From Streptomyces daqingensis (GTDB lineage: Bacteria; Actinomycetota; Actinomycetes; Streptomycetales; Streptomycetaceae), in assembly GCF_014645895.1 (NCBI RefSeq), contig NZ_BMMP01000012.1:124001-188000 (forward strand): 64,000 nt of DNA, written 5' to 3'. The notes below the pieces were generated by a model, which saw only the letters and a program-made list of their open reading frames with translations, was not told the DNA's origin and ran no database searches. Positions 33,159 through 42,377 of the stretch are shown here, piece by piece. The translations under genes and the position numbers were made by a program. Numbering within the stretch: position 1 is the first letter of the stretch; each line of letters starts with the position of its first letter.

Positions 33159-34379
33159 GTGCCCGAATCGACAGATCCCTCCGCGAACCCGCCGAACGAC
33201 GACCGTCCGGAACCGTCCGAGCACCCGCACAGCGCGACGCTGCGGCGCCTCGAACAGTCCTCCGGCAAGCTCGCCGCCAACGCGATCACACGCATGGACG
33301 AGCAGCTGCCGTGGTACCGCGCGATGCCGCCGGAGAACCGCTCCTGGATCGGGCTCGTCGCCCAGGCGGGCATCGCCGCCTTCACCGAGTGGTTCCGGCA
33401 CCCGGAGACCCCGCAGGCCATCAGCACCGACGTGTTCGGCACGGCACCGCGCGAGCTGACCCGGGCCATCACGCTCCGCCAGACCGTCGAGATGGTCCGC
33501 ACGACGATCGAGGTCGTCGAGGCGGCCATCGACGAGGTGGCGGCCCCGGGCGACGAGTCGGTGCTGCGCGAGGCCCTTCTCGTCTACGCACGCGAGATCG
33601 CCTTCGCGACAGCGCAGGTCTACGCGCAGGCCGCCGAGGCACGCGGCGCCTGGGACGCCAGGCTCGAATCGCTCGTGGTCAACGCCGTGCTGTCCGGCGA
33701 GGTCGACGAAGGCGCGGTCTCCCGTGCGGCCGCCCTGGGCTGGAACGCCCCGGAGCACGTCGCGGTCGTCCTCGGTACGGCACCCGACGGGGACAGCGAG
33801 TTGACGGTCGAGGCCATACGACGGGCGGCGCGCCACGCCAAGTTGCAGGTCCTCACCGGTGTGCTGGGCAACCGTCTGGTCGTCGTGGCAGGCGGTTCGG
33901 ACGACCCGCTGCGCGCGGCGAAGTCCCTTATCGGGCCTTTCGCGCCGGGCCCGGTGGTGGCCGGCCCTGTCGTCGCCGACCTGCTGTCCGCGACGCGCTC
34001 CGCCCAGGCGGCGGCGGCCGGCCTGCGGGCGTGCGCGGCCTGGCAGGACGCCCCCCGCCCCGTCCTCGCGGACGATCTGCTGCCGGAGCGCGCGATGGCC
34101 GGAGACCCCAACGCGCGTGAGCTCTTGGTGGAGGAGATCTACAGACCGCTCGAGGAGGCGGGCTCGGCGCTCCTGGAGACTCTGAGCGTCTATCTGGAGC
34201 AGGCGAGCAGCCTCGAGGGGGCCGCCAGAATGCTCTTCGTGCACCCCAACACCGTCCGCTACCGGCTACGACGTGTGACGGACGTCACCGGCTGGTCACC
34301 CTCCGACGTGCGCTCGGCCTTCACGCTCCGTATCGCCCTGATCCTCGGGCGTCTCACCGACTTCGAGAGCCAGCCGTAG
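33159..34379 (+). CDS. fasR: FasR, PucR-type activator of fatty acid synthesis
   Basis: This 406-residue regulator ends in a PucR-type HTH (LEGAARMLFVHPNTVRYRLRRV) at about 345-370, preceded by a GGDEF-like region and an all-helical N-terminus. Its position directly upstream of fabD-fabH-acpP-fabF identifies it as FasR, the activator of the fab operon characterised in S. coelicolor. It starts with GTG. A candidate binding site (TTGT-N9-ACAA) lies between it and fabD. Confidence 0.92.
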   Translation: MPESTDPSANPPNDDRPEPSEHPHSATLRRLEQSSGKLAANAITRMDEQLPWYRAMPPENRSWIGLVAQAGIAAFTEWFRHPETPQAISTDVFGTAPRELTRAITLRQTVEMVRTTIEVVEAAIDEVAAPGDESVLREALLVYAREIAFATAQVYAQAAEARGAWDARLESLVVNAVLSGEVDEGAVSRAAALGWNAPEHVAVVLGTAPDGDSELTVEAIRRAARHAKLQVLTGVLGNRLVVVAGGSDDPLRAAKSLIGPFAPGPVVAGPVVADLLSATRSAQAAAAGLRACAAWQDAPRPVLADDLLPERAMAGDPNARELLVEEIYRPLEEAGSALLETLSVYLEQASSLEGAARMLFVHPNTVRYRLRRVTDVTGWSPSDVRSAFTLRIALILGRLTDFESQP

Positions 34380-34392
34380 CACCCAGCGCCGG

Positions 34393-34415
34393 ATTTTGTG
34401 GGGGCTCGACAATTT
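34393..34415 (+). promoter_or_regulatory. Candidate FasR operator upstream of fabD
   Basis: TTGT (34396-34399) and ACAA (34409-34412) form an inverted repeat with 9 bp between them, within an A/T-rich island unusual for this genome. It lies about 70 bp before the fabD start. The position fits an activator site; the exact FasR consensus was not available to me. Confidence 0.4.
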
Positions 34416-34480
34416 GCCTCCGTGTTCTTCGTACCGCTCCGTACCGGCGCGGACCATGTCCGACAAGAGAGAGTGAAAGG

Positions 34481-35413
34481 GTGCTCGTACTCGTCGCTCC
34501 CGGCCAAGGCGCCCAGAAGCCTGGCCTATTGGCTCCCTGGCTCGAACTCCCCGGCGTAACCGACAAGATCGCGGAGTGGTCGGCCGCCATCGGCATGGAC
34601 CTCGTCCACTACGGAACAGAGGCAGGCGCGGAGGAGATCCGCGACACCGCGGTGGCCCAGCCGCTGCTCGTCGCCGCCAGTCTGATCTCGGCGGGCGAAC
34701 TGCTGGAGGGCCGCGATCCGGCCCGGCTGTTCGGCGCCGTCGCCGGTCACAGCGTGGGAGAGCTCGCGGCGGCCTCCGTCGCGGGTGTGCTCTCGCCGAC
34801 CGACACCATGACGCTCGTACGGGCGCGGGGCACCGCCATGGCGGAGGCCGCCGCGGTCACCGACACCGGCATGTCCGCGGTGCTCGGCGGCGAACCGGAC
34901 GCGGTCGTGGCGCACTTGGAGAAGCTCGGCCTGACCCCCGCCAACATGAACGGTGCAGGTCAGATCGTCGCGGCGGGAACAGCGGAACAGCTGGCGGAGC
35001 TCGCGGCGGACAAGCCGGAGAAGGCGCGGGTCATCCCGCTGAAGGTCGCGGGCGCCTTCCACACTGAGCACATGGCACCGGCGGTGGACGTGCTGGCCCG
35101 CGCCGTCGAGGACGCCGAGGTCCACGACCCGGCACTGCCCTACGTGTCGAACCTGGACGGCAACGCGGTCACGGACGGCCGGAAGATCGTGCAGCGGCTG
35201 GTCGGCCAGATCTCCGCGTCCGTGCGGTGGGACCTGTGCACGGAGACCTTCCAGCAGCTCGGTGTGACCGCTCTCGTCGAACTCTGCCCGGGCGGCACCC
35301 TCACGGGACTGGCCAAGCGCAGCCTCCCCGGCGTCCGCACCCTGGCACTCAAGACACCCGATGATCTCGACGCGGCGCGCGAGCTGATCGCCGAGCACAC
35401 GCAGACCGCCTGA
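34481..35413 (+). CDS. fabD: Malonyl-CoA:ACP transacylase
   Basis: This 310-residue enzyme transfers malonyl from CoA to ACP, supplying extender units to FabH and FabF. It has the oxyanion motif APGQGAQ, the nucleophile elbow GHSVGE with Ser91, and catalytic His194 in GAFHTEH. It starts with GTG; the preceding GAAAGG is a weak ribosome binding site. It is the first gene of the fabD-fabH-acpP-fabF operon, 20 bp ahead of fabH. Confidence 0.96.
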   Translation: MLVLVAPGQGAQKPGLLAPWLELPGVTDKIAEWSAAIGMDLVHYGTEAGAEEIRDTAVAQPLLVAASLISAGELLEGRDPARLFGAVAGHSVGELAAASVAGVLSPTDTMTLVRARGTAMAEAAAVTDTGMSAVLGGEPDAVVAHLEKLGLTPANMNGAGQIVAAGTAEQLAELAADKPEKARVIPLKVAGAFHTEHMAPAVDVLARAVEDAEVHDPALPYVSNLDGNAVTDGRKIVQRLVGQISASVRWDLCTETFQQLGVTALVELCPGGTLTGLAKRSLPGVRTLALKTPDDLDAARELIAEHTQTA

Positions 35414-35433
35414 GCCACAAGGAGCTCGAGAGC

Positions 35434-36438
35434 ATGACCGCGAAGATCAAGCCCGCCAAGGGGTCCCCCTACTCACGCATCCTCGGCGTGGGCGGCTACC
35501 GCCCCGTCCGCACGGTGCCGAACGATGAGATCCTCAAGCACATCGACTCCTCCGACGAGTGGATCCGCTCGCGCTCCGGCATCGCGAGCCGCCACTGGGC
35601 CGGCCCGGACGAGACCGTCGCCGAGATGTCGCTCCACGCCGCGGGCAAGGCCGTGGCCGACGCGGGGATAGACCCTCAGCAGGTCGGGGCCGTGATCATC
35701 TCGACCGTCTCGCACTTCAAGCAGACCCCGTCGATCGCGACGGAGGTCACCGACCGCATGGGCGCCGGCAAGGCGGCCGCGTTCGACATCAACGCGGGCT
35801 GCGCCGGCTTCGGTTACGGCCTCACCCTCGCGAAGGGCCTGATCGCCGACGGCAGCGCCGGCTACGTCGTCGTGATCGGCGCCGAGCGCCTCTCGGACCT
35901 GACGGACCTGACGGACCGCTCCACGGCGTTCCTCTTCGGGGACGGCGCGGGAGCCGTAGTCGTCGGCCCCGCCACGGAACCCGGCATCGGCCCGAGCATC
36001 TGGGGTTCGGAGGGCGACAAGTCCGACGTCATCAGCCAGACGGTGTCCTGGGAGGCCTACCGCGAGGGCGGGGTGGAGAAGTTCCCCGCCATCCGCCAGG
36101 AGGGTCAGGCCGTCTTCCGCTGGGCCGTCTACGAGATGGCGAAGGTCGCCCAGCAGGCCCTCGACGCCGCCGGAATCGCACCGGCGGACCTGGACGTCTT
36201 CATCCCGCACCAGGCCAACATGCGGATCATCGACTCGATGGTGAAGACCCTCAAACTGCCGGAGCACGTCACGGTCGCACGTGACGTGGAGACGACAGGC
36301 AACACCTCGGCCGCCTCGATCCCGCTCGCTATGGAGCGGCTGCTGGCGACCGGGCAAGCGAAGAGCGGTGACACAGCGCTCGTCATCGGCTTCGGGGCAG
36401 GTCTCGTCTACGCAGCAACGGTCGTTACCCTCCCCTAG
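35434..36438 (+). CDS. fabH: 3-oxoacyl-ACP synthase III
   Basis: This 334-residue condensing enzyme starts fatty acid synthesis by joining acyl-CoA (in Streptomyces largely branched) to malonyl-ACP. The catalytic triad is visible: Cys123 (INAGCAGF), His259 (IPHQANMRI) and Asn290 (TGNTSAAS). AAGGAGCTC lies before the ATG. It is in tight operon order after fabD. Confidence 0.96.
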   Translation: MTAKIKPAKGSPYSRILGVGGYRPVRTVPNDEILKHIDSSDEWIRSRSGIASRHWAGPDETVAEMSLHAAGKAVADAGIDPQQVGAVIISTVSHFKQTPSIATEVTDRMGAGKAAAFDINAGCAGFGYGLTLAKGLIADGSAGYVVVIGAERLSDLTDLTDRSTAFLFGDGAGAVVVGPATEPGIGPSIWGSEGDKSDVISQTVSWEAYREGGVEKFPAIRQEGQAVFRWAVYEMAKVAQQALDAAGIAPADLDVFIPHQANMRIIDSMVKTLKLPEHVTVARDVETTGNTSAASIPLAMERLLATGQAKSGDTALVIGFGAGLVYAATVVTLP

Positions 36439-36563
36439 GCAAAGATCCACACATCCGTACAGCGCCGTACGCACCGTGTGAGACCGCGCACGACACACCT
36501 TGCGGGACATCCGCGAGGAAACGCAGAAGACCGAAAGTCGAAAGCACCCGAAGGAGCGCCGAC

Positions 36564-36812
36564 ATGGCCGCCACGCAGGAAGAGATCGTCGAGGGCCTCG
36601 CCGAGATCGTGAACGAGATCGCCGGCATCCCCACCGAGGACGTCCAGCGGGACAAGTCCTTCACCGACGACCTGGACGTCGACTCGCTGTCCATGGTCGA
36701 GGTGGTCGTCGCCGCTGAAGAGCGTTTCGGCGTCAAGATCCCGGACGACGACGTGAAGGACCTCAAGACCGTCGGCGACGCGACCGACTACATCCTCAAG
36801 CACCAGAGCTGA
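36564..36812 (+). CDS. acpP: Acyl carrier protein
   Basis: This 82-residue acidic four-helix protein carries the growing acyl chain. The 4'-phosphopantetheine attachment Ser41 is in LDVDSLSMVEVV. AAGGAG precedes the ATG. It lies between fabH (125 bp gap) and fabF (111 bp gap), the conserved fatty acid synthase order. Confidence 0.97.
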   Translation: MAATQEEIVEGLAEIVNEIAGIPTEDVQRDKSFTDDLDVDSLSMVEVVVAAEERFGVKIPDDDVKDLKTVGDATDYILKHQS

Positions 36813-36923
36813 GACAACCGCTCACGCGTTTGTCGCCGCCCGCCGCGCGCCCCGGCAGATCCTTTCCGGGGCGCGGGTGGGGTGGCCCGCACGGCTCACC
36901 TCTACCAGTGGAGACAGAATCCA

Positions 36924-38186
36924 GTGAATACGACCCATCACTCCGTGGTCGTCACCGGTATCGGCGCAACCACACCGCTGGGTGGCGACAGCGCATCGAC
37001 CTGGGAAGGTCTGCTCGCCGGACGTTCCGGGGTCGGCCCTCTCACCCATGAGTGGGCGGCGGACCTGCCCGTCCGTATCGCCGCCGAGATCGCGGTGGAG
37101 CCCACCGAGACCATTCCGCGTCCGCAGGCCCGCAAGCTGGACCGTTCGGCGCAGTTCGCGCTGATCGCGGCCCGCGAGGCCTGGGCGGACGCCGGTTACA
37201 CCGGCAGGGCCGGGGAGGACGCGGAGCTCCCTCCGGAACGGCTGGGAGCGGTCGTCGCCTCCGGCATCGGCGGTGTCACCACCCTGCTCGGCCAGTACGA
37301 CGTGCTGCGGGAGAAGGGCGTACGCCGCGTCTCGCCGCACACCGTCCCGATGCTGATGCCGAACAGCCCCAGCGCCAACGTCGGTCTGGAGGTCAACGCA
37401 CGCGCGGGCGTCCACACGCCGGTCAGCGCCTGTGCCTCCGGCTCCGAGGCGATCGGGTACGCCATGGAGATGATCCGCACGGGCCGGGCCGACGTCGTCG
37501 TCGCCGGCGGCACCGAGGCGGCCATACACCCCCTGCCGATCGTCGCCTTCGGCAACATGATGGCGATGTCGAAGGACAACGAGAACCCCGAGGGCGCCTC
37601 GCGCCCGTACGACGCCGACCGCAACGGCTTCGTGATGGGCGAGGGCGCGGGCGTCGTCGTGCTGGAGTCCGCCGAGCACGCGAAGAAGCGCGGCGCCAGG
37701 ATCTACGCCGAGGCCATCGGCCAGGGCATCTCTGCCGACAGCCACCACATCACCCAGCCGGAGCCCAGCGGCAACGGCATCGCGCTGGCCCTGCAGAACC
37801 TGATGGACCAGACGGACCTCAAGCCCGCCGAGATCATGCACATCAACGCGCACGCGACGTCGACCCCGCTGGGCGACATCGCCGAACTCAAGGCGCTGCG
37901 CAAGGTCTTCGGCGACGACGTGGACCACATGGCCATCTCCGCCACCAAGTCGATGACGGGTCACCTGCTGGGCGGTGCGGGCGGTATCGAGACCGTGGCC
38001 TCGATCCTCGCGCTGAAGAACCGGACGGCTCCGCCGACCATCAACCTGAACAACCCCGACCCGGAGGCCGACGCCGACATCGTCGGCGGCGAGCCGCGTT
38101 CCCTCCCCGAGGGCACGATCGCCGCGCTGAACAACTCCTTCGGGTTCGGCGGCCACAACGTCGTCCTGGCGTTCCGCACGGTCTGA
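36924..38186 (+). CDS. fabF: 3-oxoacyl-ACP synthase II
   Basis: This 420-residue elongating ketosynthase has active-site Cys170 (PVSACASGSEA), His310 (INAHATSTPLGD) and His347 (KSMTGHLLGGAG). The end is NNSFGFGGHNVVLAF. GTG 36924 (NTTHHSVVVTG) is chosen, with GGAG about 9 nt upstream. It is the last gene of the fab cluster and is followed by an 18-bp hairpin terminator. Confidence 0.96.
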   Translation: MNTTHHSVVVTGIGATTPLGGDSASTWEGLLAGRSGVGPLTHEWAADLPVRIAAEIAVEPTETIPRPQARKLDRSAQFALIAAREAWADAGYTGRAGEDAELPPERLGAVVASGIGGVTTLLGQYDVLREKGVRRVSPHTVPMLMPNSPSANVGLEVNARAGVHTPVSACASGSEAIGYAMEMIRTGRADVVVAGGTEAAIHPLPIVAFGNMMAMSKDNENPEGASRPYDADRNGFVMGEGAGVVVLESAEHAKKRGARIYAEAIGQGISADSHHITQPEPSGNGIALALQNLMDQTDLKPAEIMHINAHATSTPLGDIAELKALRKVFGDDVDHMAISATKSMTGHLLGGAGGIETVASILALKNRTAPPTINLNNPDPEADADIVGGEPRSLPEGTIAALNNSFGFGGHNVVLAFRTV

Positions 38187-38217
38187 CACGGGCAGGGCGG
38201 ACGTTCCGTCCAGCCGG

Positions 38218-38263
38218 CACGCGGTAAGGGGCAGCTCCCATGAGGGCTGCCCCTTACCGCGTG
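38218..38263. terminator. 18-bp hairpin between convergent fabF and dehydrogenase genes
   Basis: CACGCGGTAAGGGGCAGC (38218-38235) pairs perfectly with 38246-38263 around a 10-nt loop. It is symmetric and can end transcription from both sides. Confidence 0.85.
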
Positions 38264-38281
38264 CTCACGTCCGTACCTGCG

Positions 38282-39202
38282 TCAGCGTCCGGTCCGCTCG
38301 CCGTCGAAGCTGGCGAAGTACGAGGCCGCCATGTCCTCGCCACCGTGGCCCTGTTCGGCGGCGCGGCGAAACCTCTCCGCCCCCGCCACCGCCACGTCCA
38401 TCCGCACCCCTGCCCGTTCGCCGGCGCTGACGACGAGCCGGGCGTCCTTCGCCGCGGTGTCGACGGCGAAGCTGGGTGCGAAGTCGCCGGACCGCACCGC
38501 CTGGGCCTTCAGCCGCAGATACCCCATGTCCAGCGGGCCGCCCGCGACCGCGTCGAGGAAGCCCTGCGGATCCACCCCCAGACCGTCCGCCAGCGCGAGC
38601 GCCTCGGCGACGCCGTGAGTGACGGTCAGCACCCAGCTGTTGCAGACGAGCTTCAGACGGGTCGCGGCGCCGGGCTCCTCCCCCACCCAGACGGTACGTG
38701 CGCCCACGGCCTCGAGCACTGGCGCGAGGCCGGACCTCGCCTCGCGGGGGCCGGCCGCCAGCACCACCAGCTCCCCCGCCTCCGCGGGCTGCCGCGTACC
38801 GAGGACCGGCGCGTCGACGAAGGTGAGCTGGTACTCCCGCGCGAGCTCGGCGAGGGCCGGCAGGCCGTCCACCCCCGCGGTCGTACTCTGGAGCCACACC
38901 TGGCCGGCCCGGAGTCCCGGGGCGGCGGCGCGGACGATCTCTGCGGTGACGGGCCCGTCGTGGAGCATCGTCAGCACGACGTCGGCGTTCTCGACCGCCT
39001 CGCGGGGGTCGGCGGCGACGCGGGCGCCCTCCGCGGCGAGCGGTTCCGCTTTCGCGCTGGTGCGGTTCCACACGCGCACGGCCAGGCCGGCACGGCAGAG
39101 GTTGCGGGCCATCGCGGCGCCCATGATGCCGGTGCCGAGCACGGCCACGGACGTCCGGTCGGAGATGTCGGGAAGATCAGGAAGGTCAGGGAGGTCGGCC
39201 AT
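38282..39202 (-). CDS. Beta-hydroxyacid (6PGDH/HIBADH-type) dehydrogenase
   Basis: This 306-residue NAD(P)-dependent oxidoreductase has a Rossmann motif VLGTGIMGAAMARNL, the substrate motif VDAPVLGTRQPAEAGEL and the catalytic Lys region LKLVCNSW, as in 3-hydroxyisobutyrate dehydrogenases and glyoxylate/succinic semialdehyde reductases. The extreme N-terminus is a tandem DLPDLPDLPD repeat encoded by near-identical 9-bp units. The physiological substrate is not evident. It ends at the shared 18-bp hairpin. Confidence 0.9.
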   Translation of the reverse strand: MADLPDLPDLPDISDRTSVAVLGTGIMGAAMARNLCRAGLAVRVWNRTSAKAEPLAAEGARVAADPREAVENADVVLTMLHDGPVTAEIVRAAAPGLRAGQVWLQSTTAGVDGLPALAELAREYQLTFVDAPVLGTRQPAEAGELVVLAAGPREARSGLAPVLEAVGARTVWVGEEPGAATRLKLVCNSWVLTVTHGVAEALALADGLGVDPQGFLDAVAGGPLDMGYLRLKAQAVRSGDFAPSFAVDTAAKDARLVVSAGERAGVRMDVAVAGAERFRRAAEQGHGGEDMAASYFASFDGERTGR

Positions 39203-39238
39203 GGAGGCACGCTAACTGGAGGGTGCCGTTCCGGAGCG

Positions 39239-39733
39239 TCAGACGACCTGGTGGAGCCAGCGCACGGGGGCACCCTCACCGGCGTAGCGGAAGGGCTCCA
39301 GCTCGTCGTCCCAGGGCTTGCCCAGCAACTTCGCGACCTCCGCCTCGAGTTCGCTCTCACCGCGGGAGGCACGGCTCATGGCCGCCCGCAGCCGGTCCTC
39401 CGGAACGAGGATGTCTCCGTGCATGCCGGTGACGGCGTGGAAGATGCCGAGCTCGGGCGTGGAGCTGTAGCGCTCGCCCTCCGCCGCCGCGCAGGGCTCG
39501 GCGGTGACCTCGAACCTCAGCAGGTGCCAGCCGCGCAGCGCGGACGCGAGCTTCGACGCCGTGCCCGGGTCCCCCTGCCAGGAGAACTCCGCGCGCCAGG
39601 TACCGGGAGAGGCCGGCTGTCTGATCCAGTCGAGGTTGACGCGGGTGCCGAGGACGCCTGCCACGGCCCATTCGACGTGCGGGCACAGCGCGCGGGGAGC
39701 GGAGTGCACGTACAGAACTCCACGTGTCGTCAC
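39239..39733 (-). CDS. DUF3145 family protein
   Basis: This 164-residue protein belongs to an actinobacteria-specific family of unknown function. Conserved blocks include LYVHSAPRALCPHVEWAVAG, NLDWIRQPASPGTWRAEF and HAVTGMHGDILVPEDRLR. GTG 39733 has GGAGG five bases upstream, which decides the start. It is 36 bp ahead of the dehydrogenase gene on the same strand and probably co-transcribed. Confidence 0.87.
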   Translation of the reverse strand: MTTRGVLYVHSAPRALCPHVEWAVAGVLGTRVNLDWIRQPASPGTWRAEFSWQGDPGTASKLASALRGWHLLRFEVTAEPCAAAEGERYSSTPELGIFHAVTGMHGDILVPEDRLRAAMSRASRGESELEAEVAKLLGKPWDDELEPFRYAGEGAPVRWLHQVV

Positions 39734-40065
39734 CGGGACCTCCAGTGCGGTTCGAGGGGCGGGCGTCGTCGCCGAGTGCCTCGACTGCCTACCGGTCATG
39801 CGCCGGGGTCAGCGCCTGACTTCCTGCACCACGGTCACTTCGTCGATCCAGCACACCGCGGTTACGAATAGTAAACACCATAGGCGCCAATTCTCCCTGA
39901 AAGGGACAGGAGGTGACGCGGTGTAATGTTCGGCTGTCGCTGAACGCGCGCTCCGGCCTCCGTCACACTGAGAACCCGGCAGTGGAGCACGGGAGTAAAG
40001 CTACCGCGCACCGGGGACATCCGGTGCCGTACGAACGGGCCCAACAGCCCGAAATCGAGGGGCAG

Positions 40066-41037
40066 ATGCAGATCAGACGCCCGGGGGAAGGCCCGGCGGG
40101 AGCGGCCGGCGCCCGGATAACCCGTCGTGGGCGACTCGCGGCGGTCGCCGCAGCCCTCCTCGTACTCGTCGGCGGGCTCGTCGCGGCGGTCTCGTTCGGC
40201 AGTGGTAGCGGGAGCGATACGGGGCAGCGCTCCCCCGGCTCCGCGCGCCCCTCTCCGCCGCCCCCTCCGCCCTGGGACCGGAGCCCCTCGTCGATCGCCG
40301 CCGTCGGGGACTCCATCACCCAGGGGTTCGACGCCTGCAACCTGCTGGCGGACTGCGCGAAGGCGTCCTGGGTCACCGGCACCGATCCGGCAGTGGAGAG
40401 TGTCGCCCAGCGGCTCATCGACGACGCACCCTCGCGCCGCTCCTGGAACTTCGCGGTCAGCGGCTCGGTGATGGCGGACCTGCCCGCGCAGATGGAACGA
40501 GCCGCGCGGCGGGACCCCGATCTGGTGACCGTGCTCGCGGGCGCGAACGACGCCTGCCGTCCCACCCCCGCGCAGATGACGCCCACCGCCGATTTCCGCG
40601 CCGGGTTCCGCGAGGCGCTGGCCACGCTGCGCCGGGCGCGCCCCAAGGCGTACGTCTACGTGGCGAGCGTGCCGAACCTCAAGCGGCTGTGGTCCCAGGG
40701 GCGCGGGGACGCCTGGGGCGAGCAGGTCTGGAAGCTGGGCATCTGCCAGTCCATGCTGCGCGACCCGAGGTCGACGACCGCGGCGGCCGAGCAGCGGCGA
40801 CAGGAGGTCCACGAGCGGGTCATCGCGTACAACGCGGCCCTGAGCGCCGAGTGCGCGAAGATGGCGCGCTGCCGCTACGACGGCGGCGCTGTCTTCGACT
40901 ACCGGTTCACCAGGACGGAACTCAGCCGCTGGGACTGGTTCCACCCCAGCAAGGCCGGACAGCGCAAGCTCGCGGATCTCGCCTACCGCGGCATCACGGC
41001 ACGCCGCCCTCCGCAGGCTGATCGGACGTCGCGCTGA
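40066..41037 (+). CDS. Membrane-anchored or secreted SGNH/GDSL hydrolase
   Basis: This 323-residue protein has an N-terminal transmembrane or signal segment (about 24-46), a Ser/Pro linker (RPSPPPPPPW), and an SGNH hydrolase domain. Block I is VGDSITQGF with Ser83, block III GANDACR and the C-terminal DWFHPSKAGQ gives the Asp/His pair. Several Cys could form disulfides outside the cell. GAGGGG precedes ATG 40066. Likely an extracellular esterase or lipase; the substrate is unknown. Confidence 0.9.
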   Translation: MQIRRPGEGPAGAAGARITRRGRLAAVAAALLVLVGGLVAAVSFGSGSGSDTGQRSPGSARPSPPPPPPWDRSPSSIAAVGDSITQGFDACNLLADCAKASWVTGTDPAVESVAQRLIDDAPSRRSWNFAVSGSVMADLPAQMERAARRDPDLVTVLAGANDACRPTPAQMTPTADFRAGFREALATLRRARPKAYVYVASVPNLKRLWSQGRGDAWGEQVWKLGICQSMLRDPRSTTAAAEQRRQEVHERVIAYNAALSAECAKMARCRYDGGAVFDYRFTRTELSRWDWFHPSKAGQRKLADLAYRGITARRPPQADRTSR

Positions 41038-41207
41038 CCGCGGCTTCCCGGCCCGGAGAGGCTGCGGACCTTCACCGTCCGTTCACGGGTCACACGGAAC
41101 GGTCCTGACGGCACCCATTGACGCCGGTCACATGCGTCAATACATTCGCATCGGCATTTCGAACGTAGTCCGAAATTTCGAACACCGTAAGTGAAGGGCC
41201 GTCTGCC

Positions 41208-42377
41208 GTGCGCATCACCGGAATCACCACCCACGTCGTCGGAACGCCCTGGCGCAATCTCACGTACGTCCAGGTCCACACCGACGAGGGCCTCACCGGG
41301 GTCGGCGAGACGCGGATGCTCGGCCGCACCGACGCACTGGTGGGATACCTGCGCGAGGCGGAGGCCAACCACGTCCGCGGCTCCGATCCGTTCGCCGTCG
41401 AGGACCTCGTCCGGCGGATGAAGTACGGCGACTACGGCCGGGCAGGCGAGATCGTCATGTCCGGCATCGCCTGCGTGGAGACGGCCTGCTGGGACATCAA
41501 GGGCAAGGCGCTGGGCGTCCCGGTCTGGCAGCTGCTCGGCGGGAGGGTCACGGACCGCGTCAAGGCCTACGCGAACGGCTGGTACACCACGGAACGCACC
41601 CCGGAGGCGTACCACAAGGCAGCGCAGGCGGTCGTCGAGCGGGGCTACCGGGCCCTGAAGATCGACCCGTTCGGGACGGGGCATCTCGAACTGGACGACG
41701 AGGGCACGCGGTACGCGGTGTCGCTGATCGAGGCCGTGCGGGACGCGATCGGGCCGGGGACCGAGCTGATGCTGGAGATGCACGGACGCTTCAGCCCTGC
41801 CACCGCCGTGCGGCTCGCCCGCGAGATGGCGCCGTTCCGCCCCGCGTGGCTGGAGGAGCCGGTGCCGCCGGAGAACCTCAAGGCGCTGGCGAAGGTGGCG
41901 GGGAAGGTCGAGTTGCCGGTCGCGACGGGTGAGCGCATCCACGACCGCATCGAGTTCCGTGAACTGTTCGAGTCGCAGGCCGCCGACATCATCCAGCCGG
42001 ACGTCGGGCATATCGGCGGCATCCTCGAGACGCGCAAGCTCGCCGCCACCGCGGAGACGCACTACACGCTCGTCGCGCCGCACAACGTCGGAGGCCCGGT
42101 GCTCACCTCGGCGTCTCTCCAAGTGGCGGGGTGCACACCGAACTTCAAGATCCTCGAGCACTTCAACGACTTCGCGGACGCCGAGATCAAGAAGGTGGTG
42201 AAGGGTGCGCCGGAAGTCGTCGACGGCTACTTCAGCCTTCCCGACGCACCGGGCCTCGGCGTCGAACTGGATACCGACGCGGCAGCTGAGTTCCCGCAGC
42301 AGCAGGCCCGGTTCGACCTGTGGGCCGAAGGCTGGGAGAAGCGCGCCCCGCGGAGTGACCGGAGCGCGGAGGCATGA
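41208..42377 (+). CDS. Enolase-superfamily sugar-acid dehydratase (mandelate racemase/galactonate dehydratase type)
   Basis: This 389-residue enzyme has the enolase-superfamily capping domain, then the barrel with ALKIDPFG (Lys), metal ligands in MLEMHGRFS, WLEEPVPPEN and TGERIH, and the Asp/His dyad pieces QPDVGHIGG and APHNVGGPV. The layout is closest to D-galactonate dehydratases, which dehydrate an aldonic acid to a 2-keto-3-deoxy acid. GTG 41208 is the start. The stop overlaps the next gene's ATG (ATGA), so it is coupled to a zinc dehydrogenase. Confidence 0.88.
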   Translation: MRITGITTHVVGTPWRNLTYVQVHTDEGLTGVGETRMLGRTDALVGYLREAEANHVRGSDPFAVEDLVRRMKYGDYGRAGEIVMSGIACVETACWDIKGKALGVPVWQLLGGRVTDRVKAYANGWYTTERTPEAYHKAAQAVVERGYRALKIDPFGTGHLELDDEGTRYAVSLIEAVRDAIGPGTELMLEMHGRFSPATAVRLAREMAPFRPAWLEEPVPPENLKALAKVAGKVELPVATGERIHDRIEFRELFESQAADIIQPDVGHIGGILETRKLAATAETHYTLVAPHNVGGPVLTSASLQVAGCTPNFKILEHFNDFADAEIKKVVKGAPEVVDGYFSLPDAPGLGVELDTDAAAEFPQQQARFDLWAEGWEKRAPRSDRSAEA

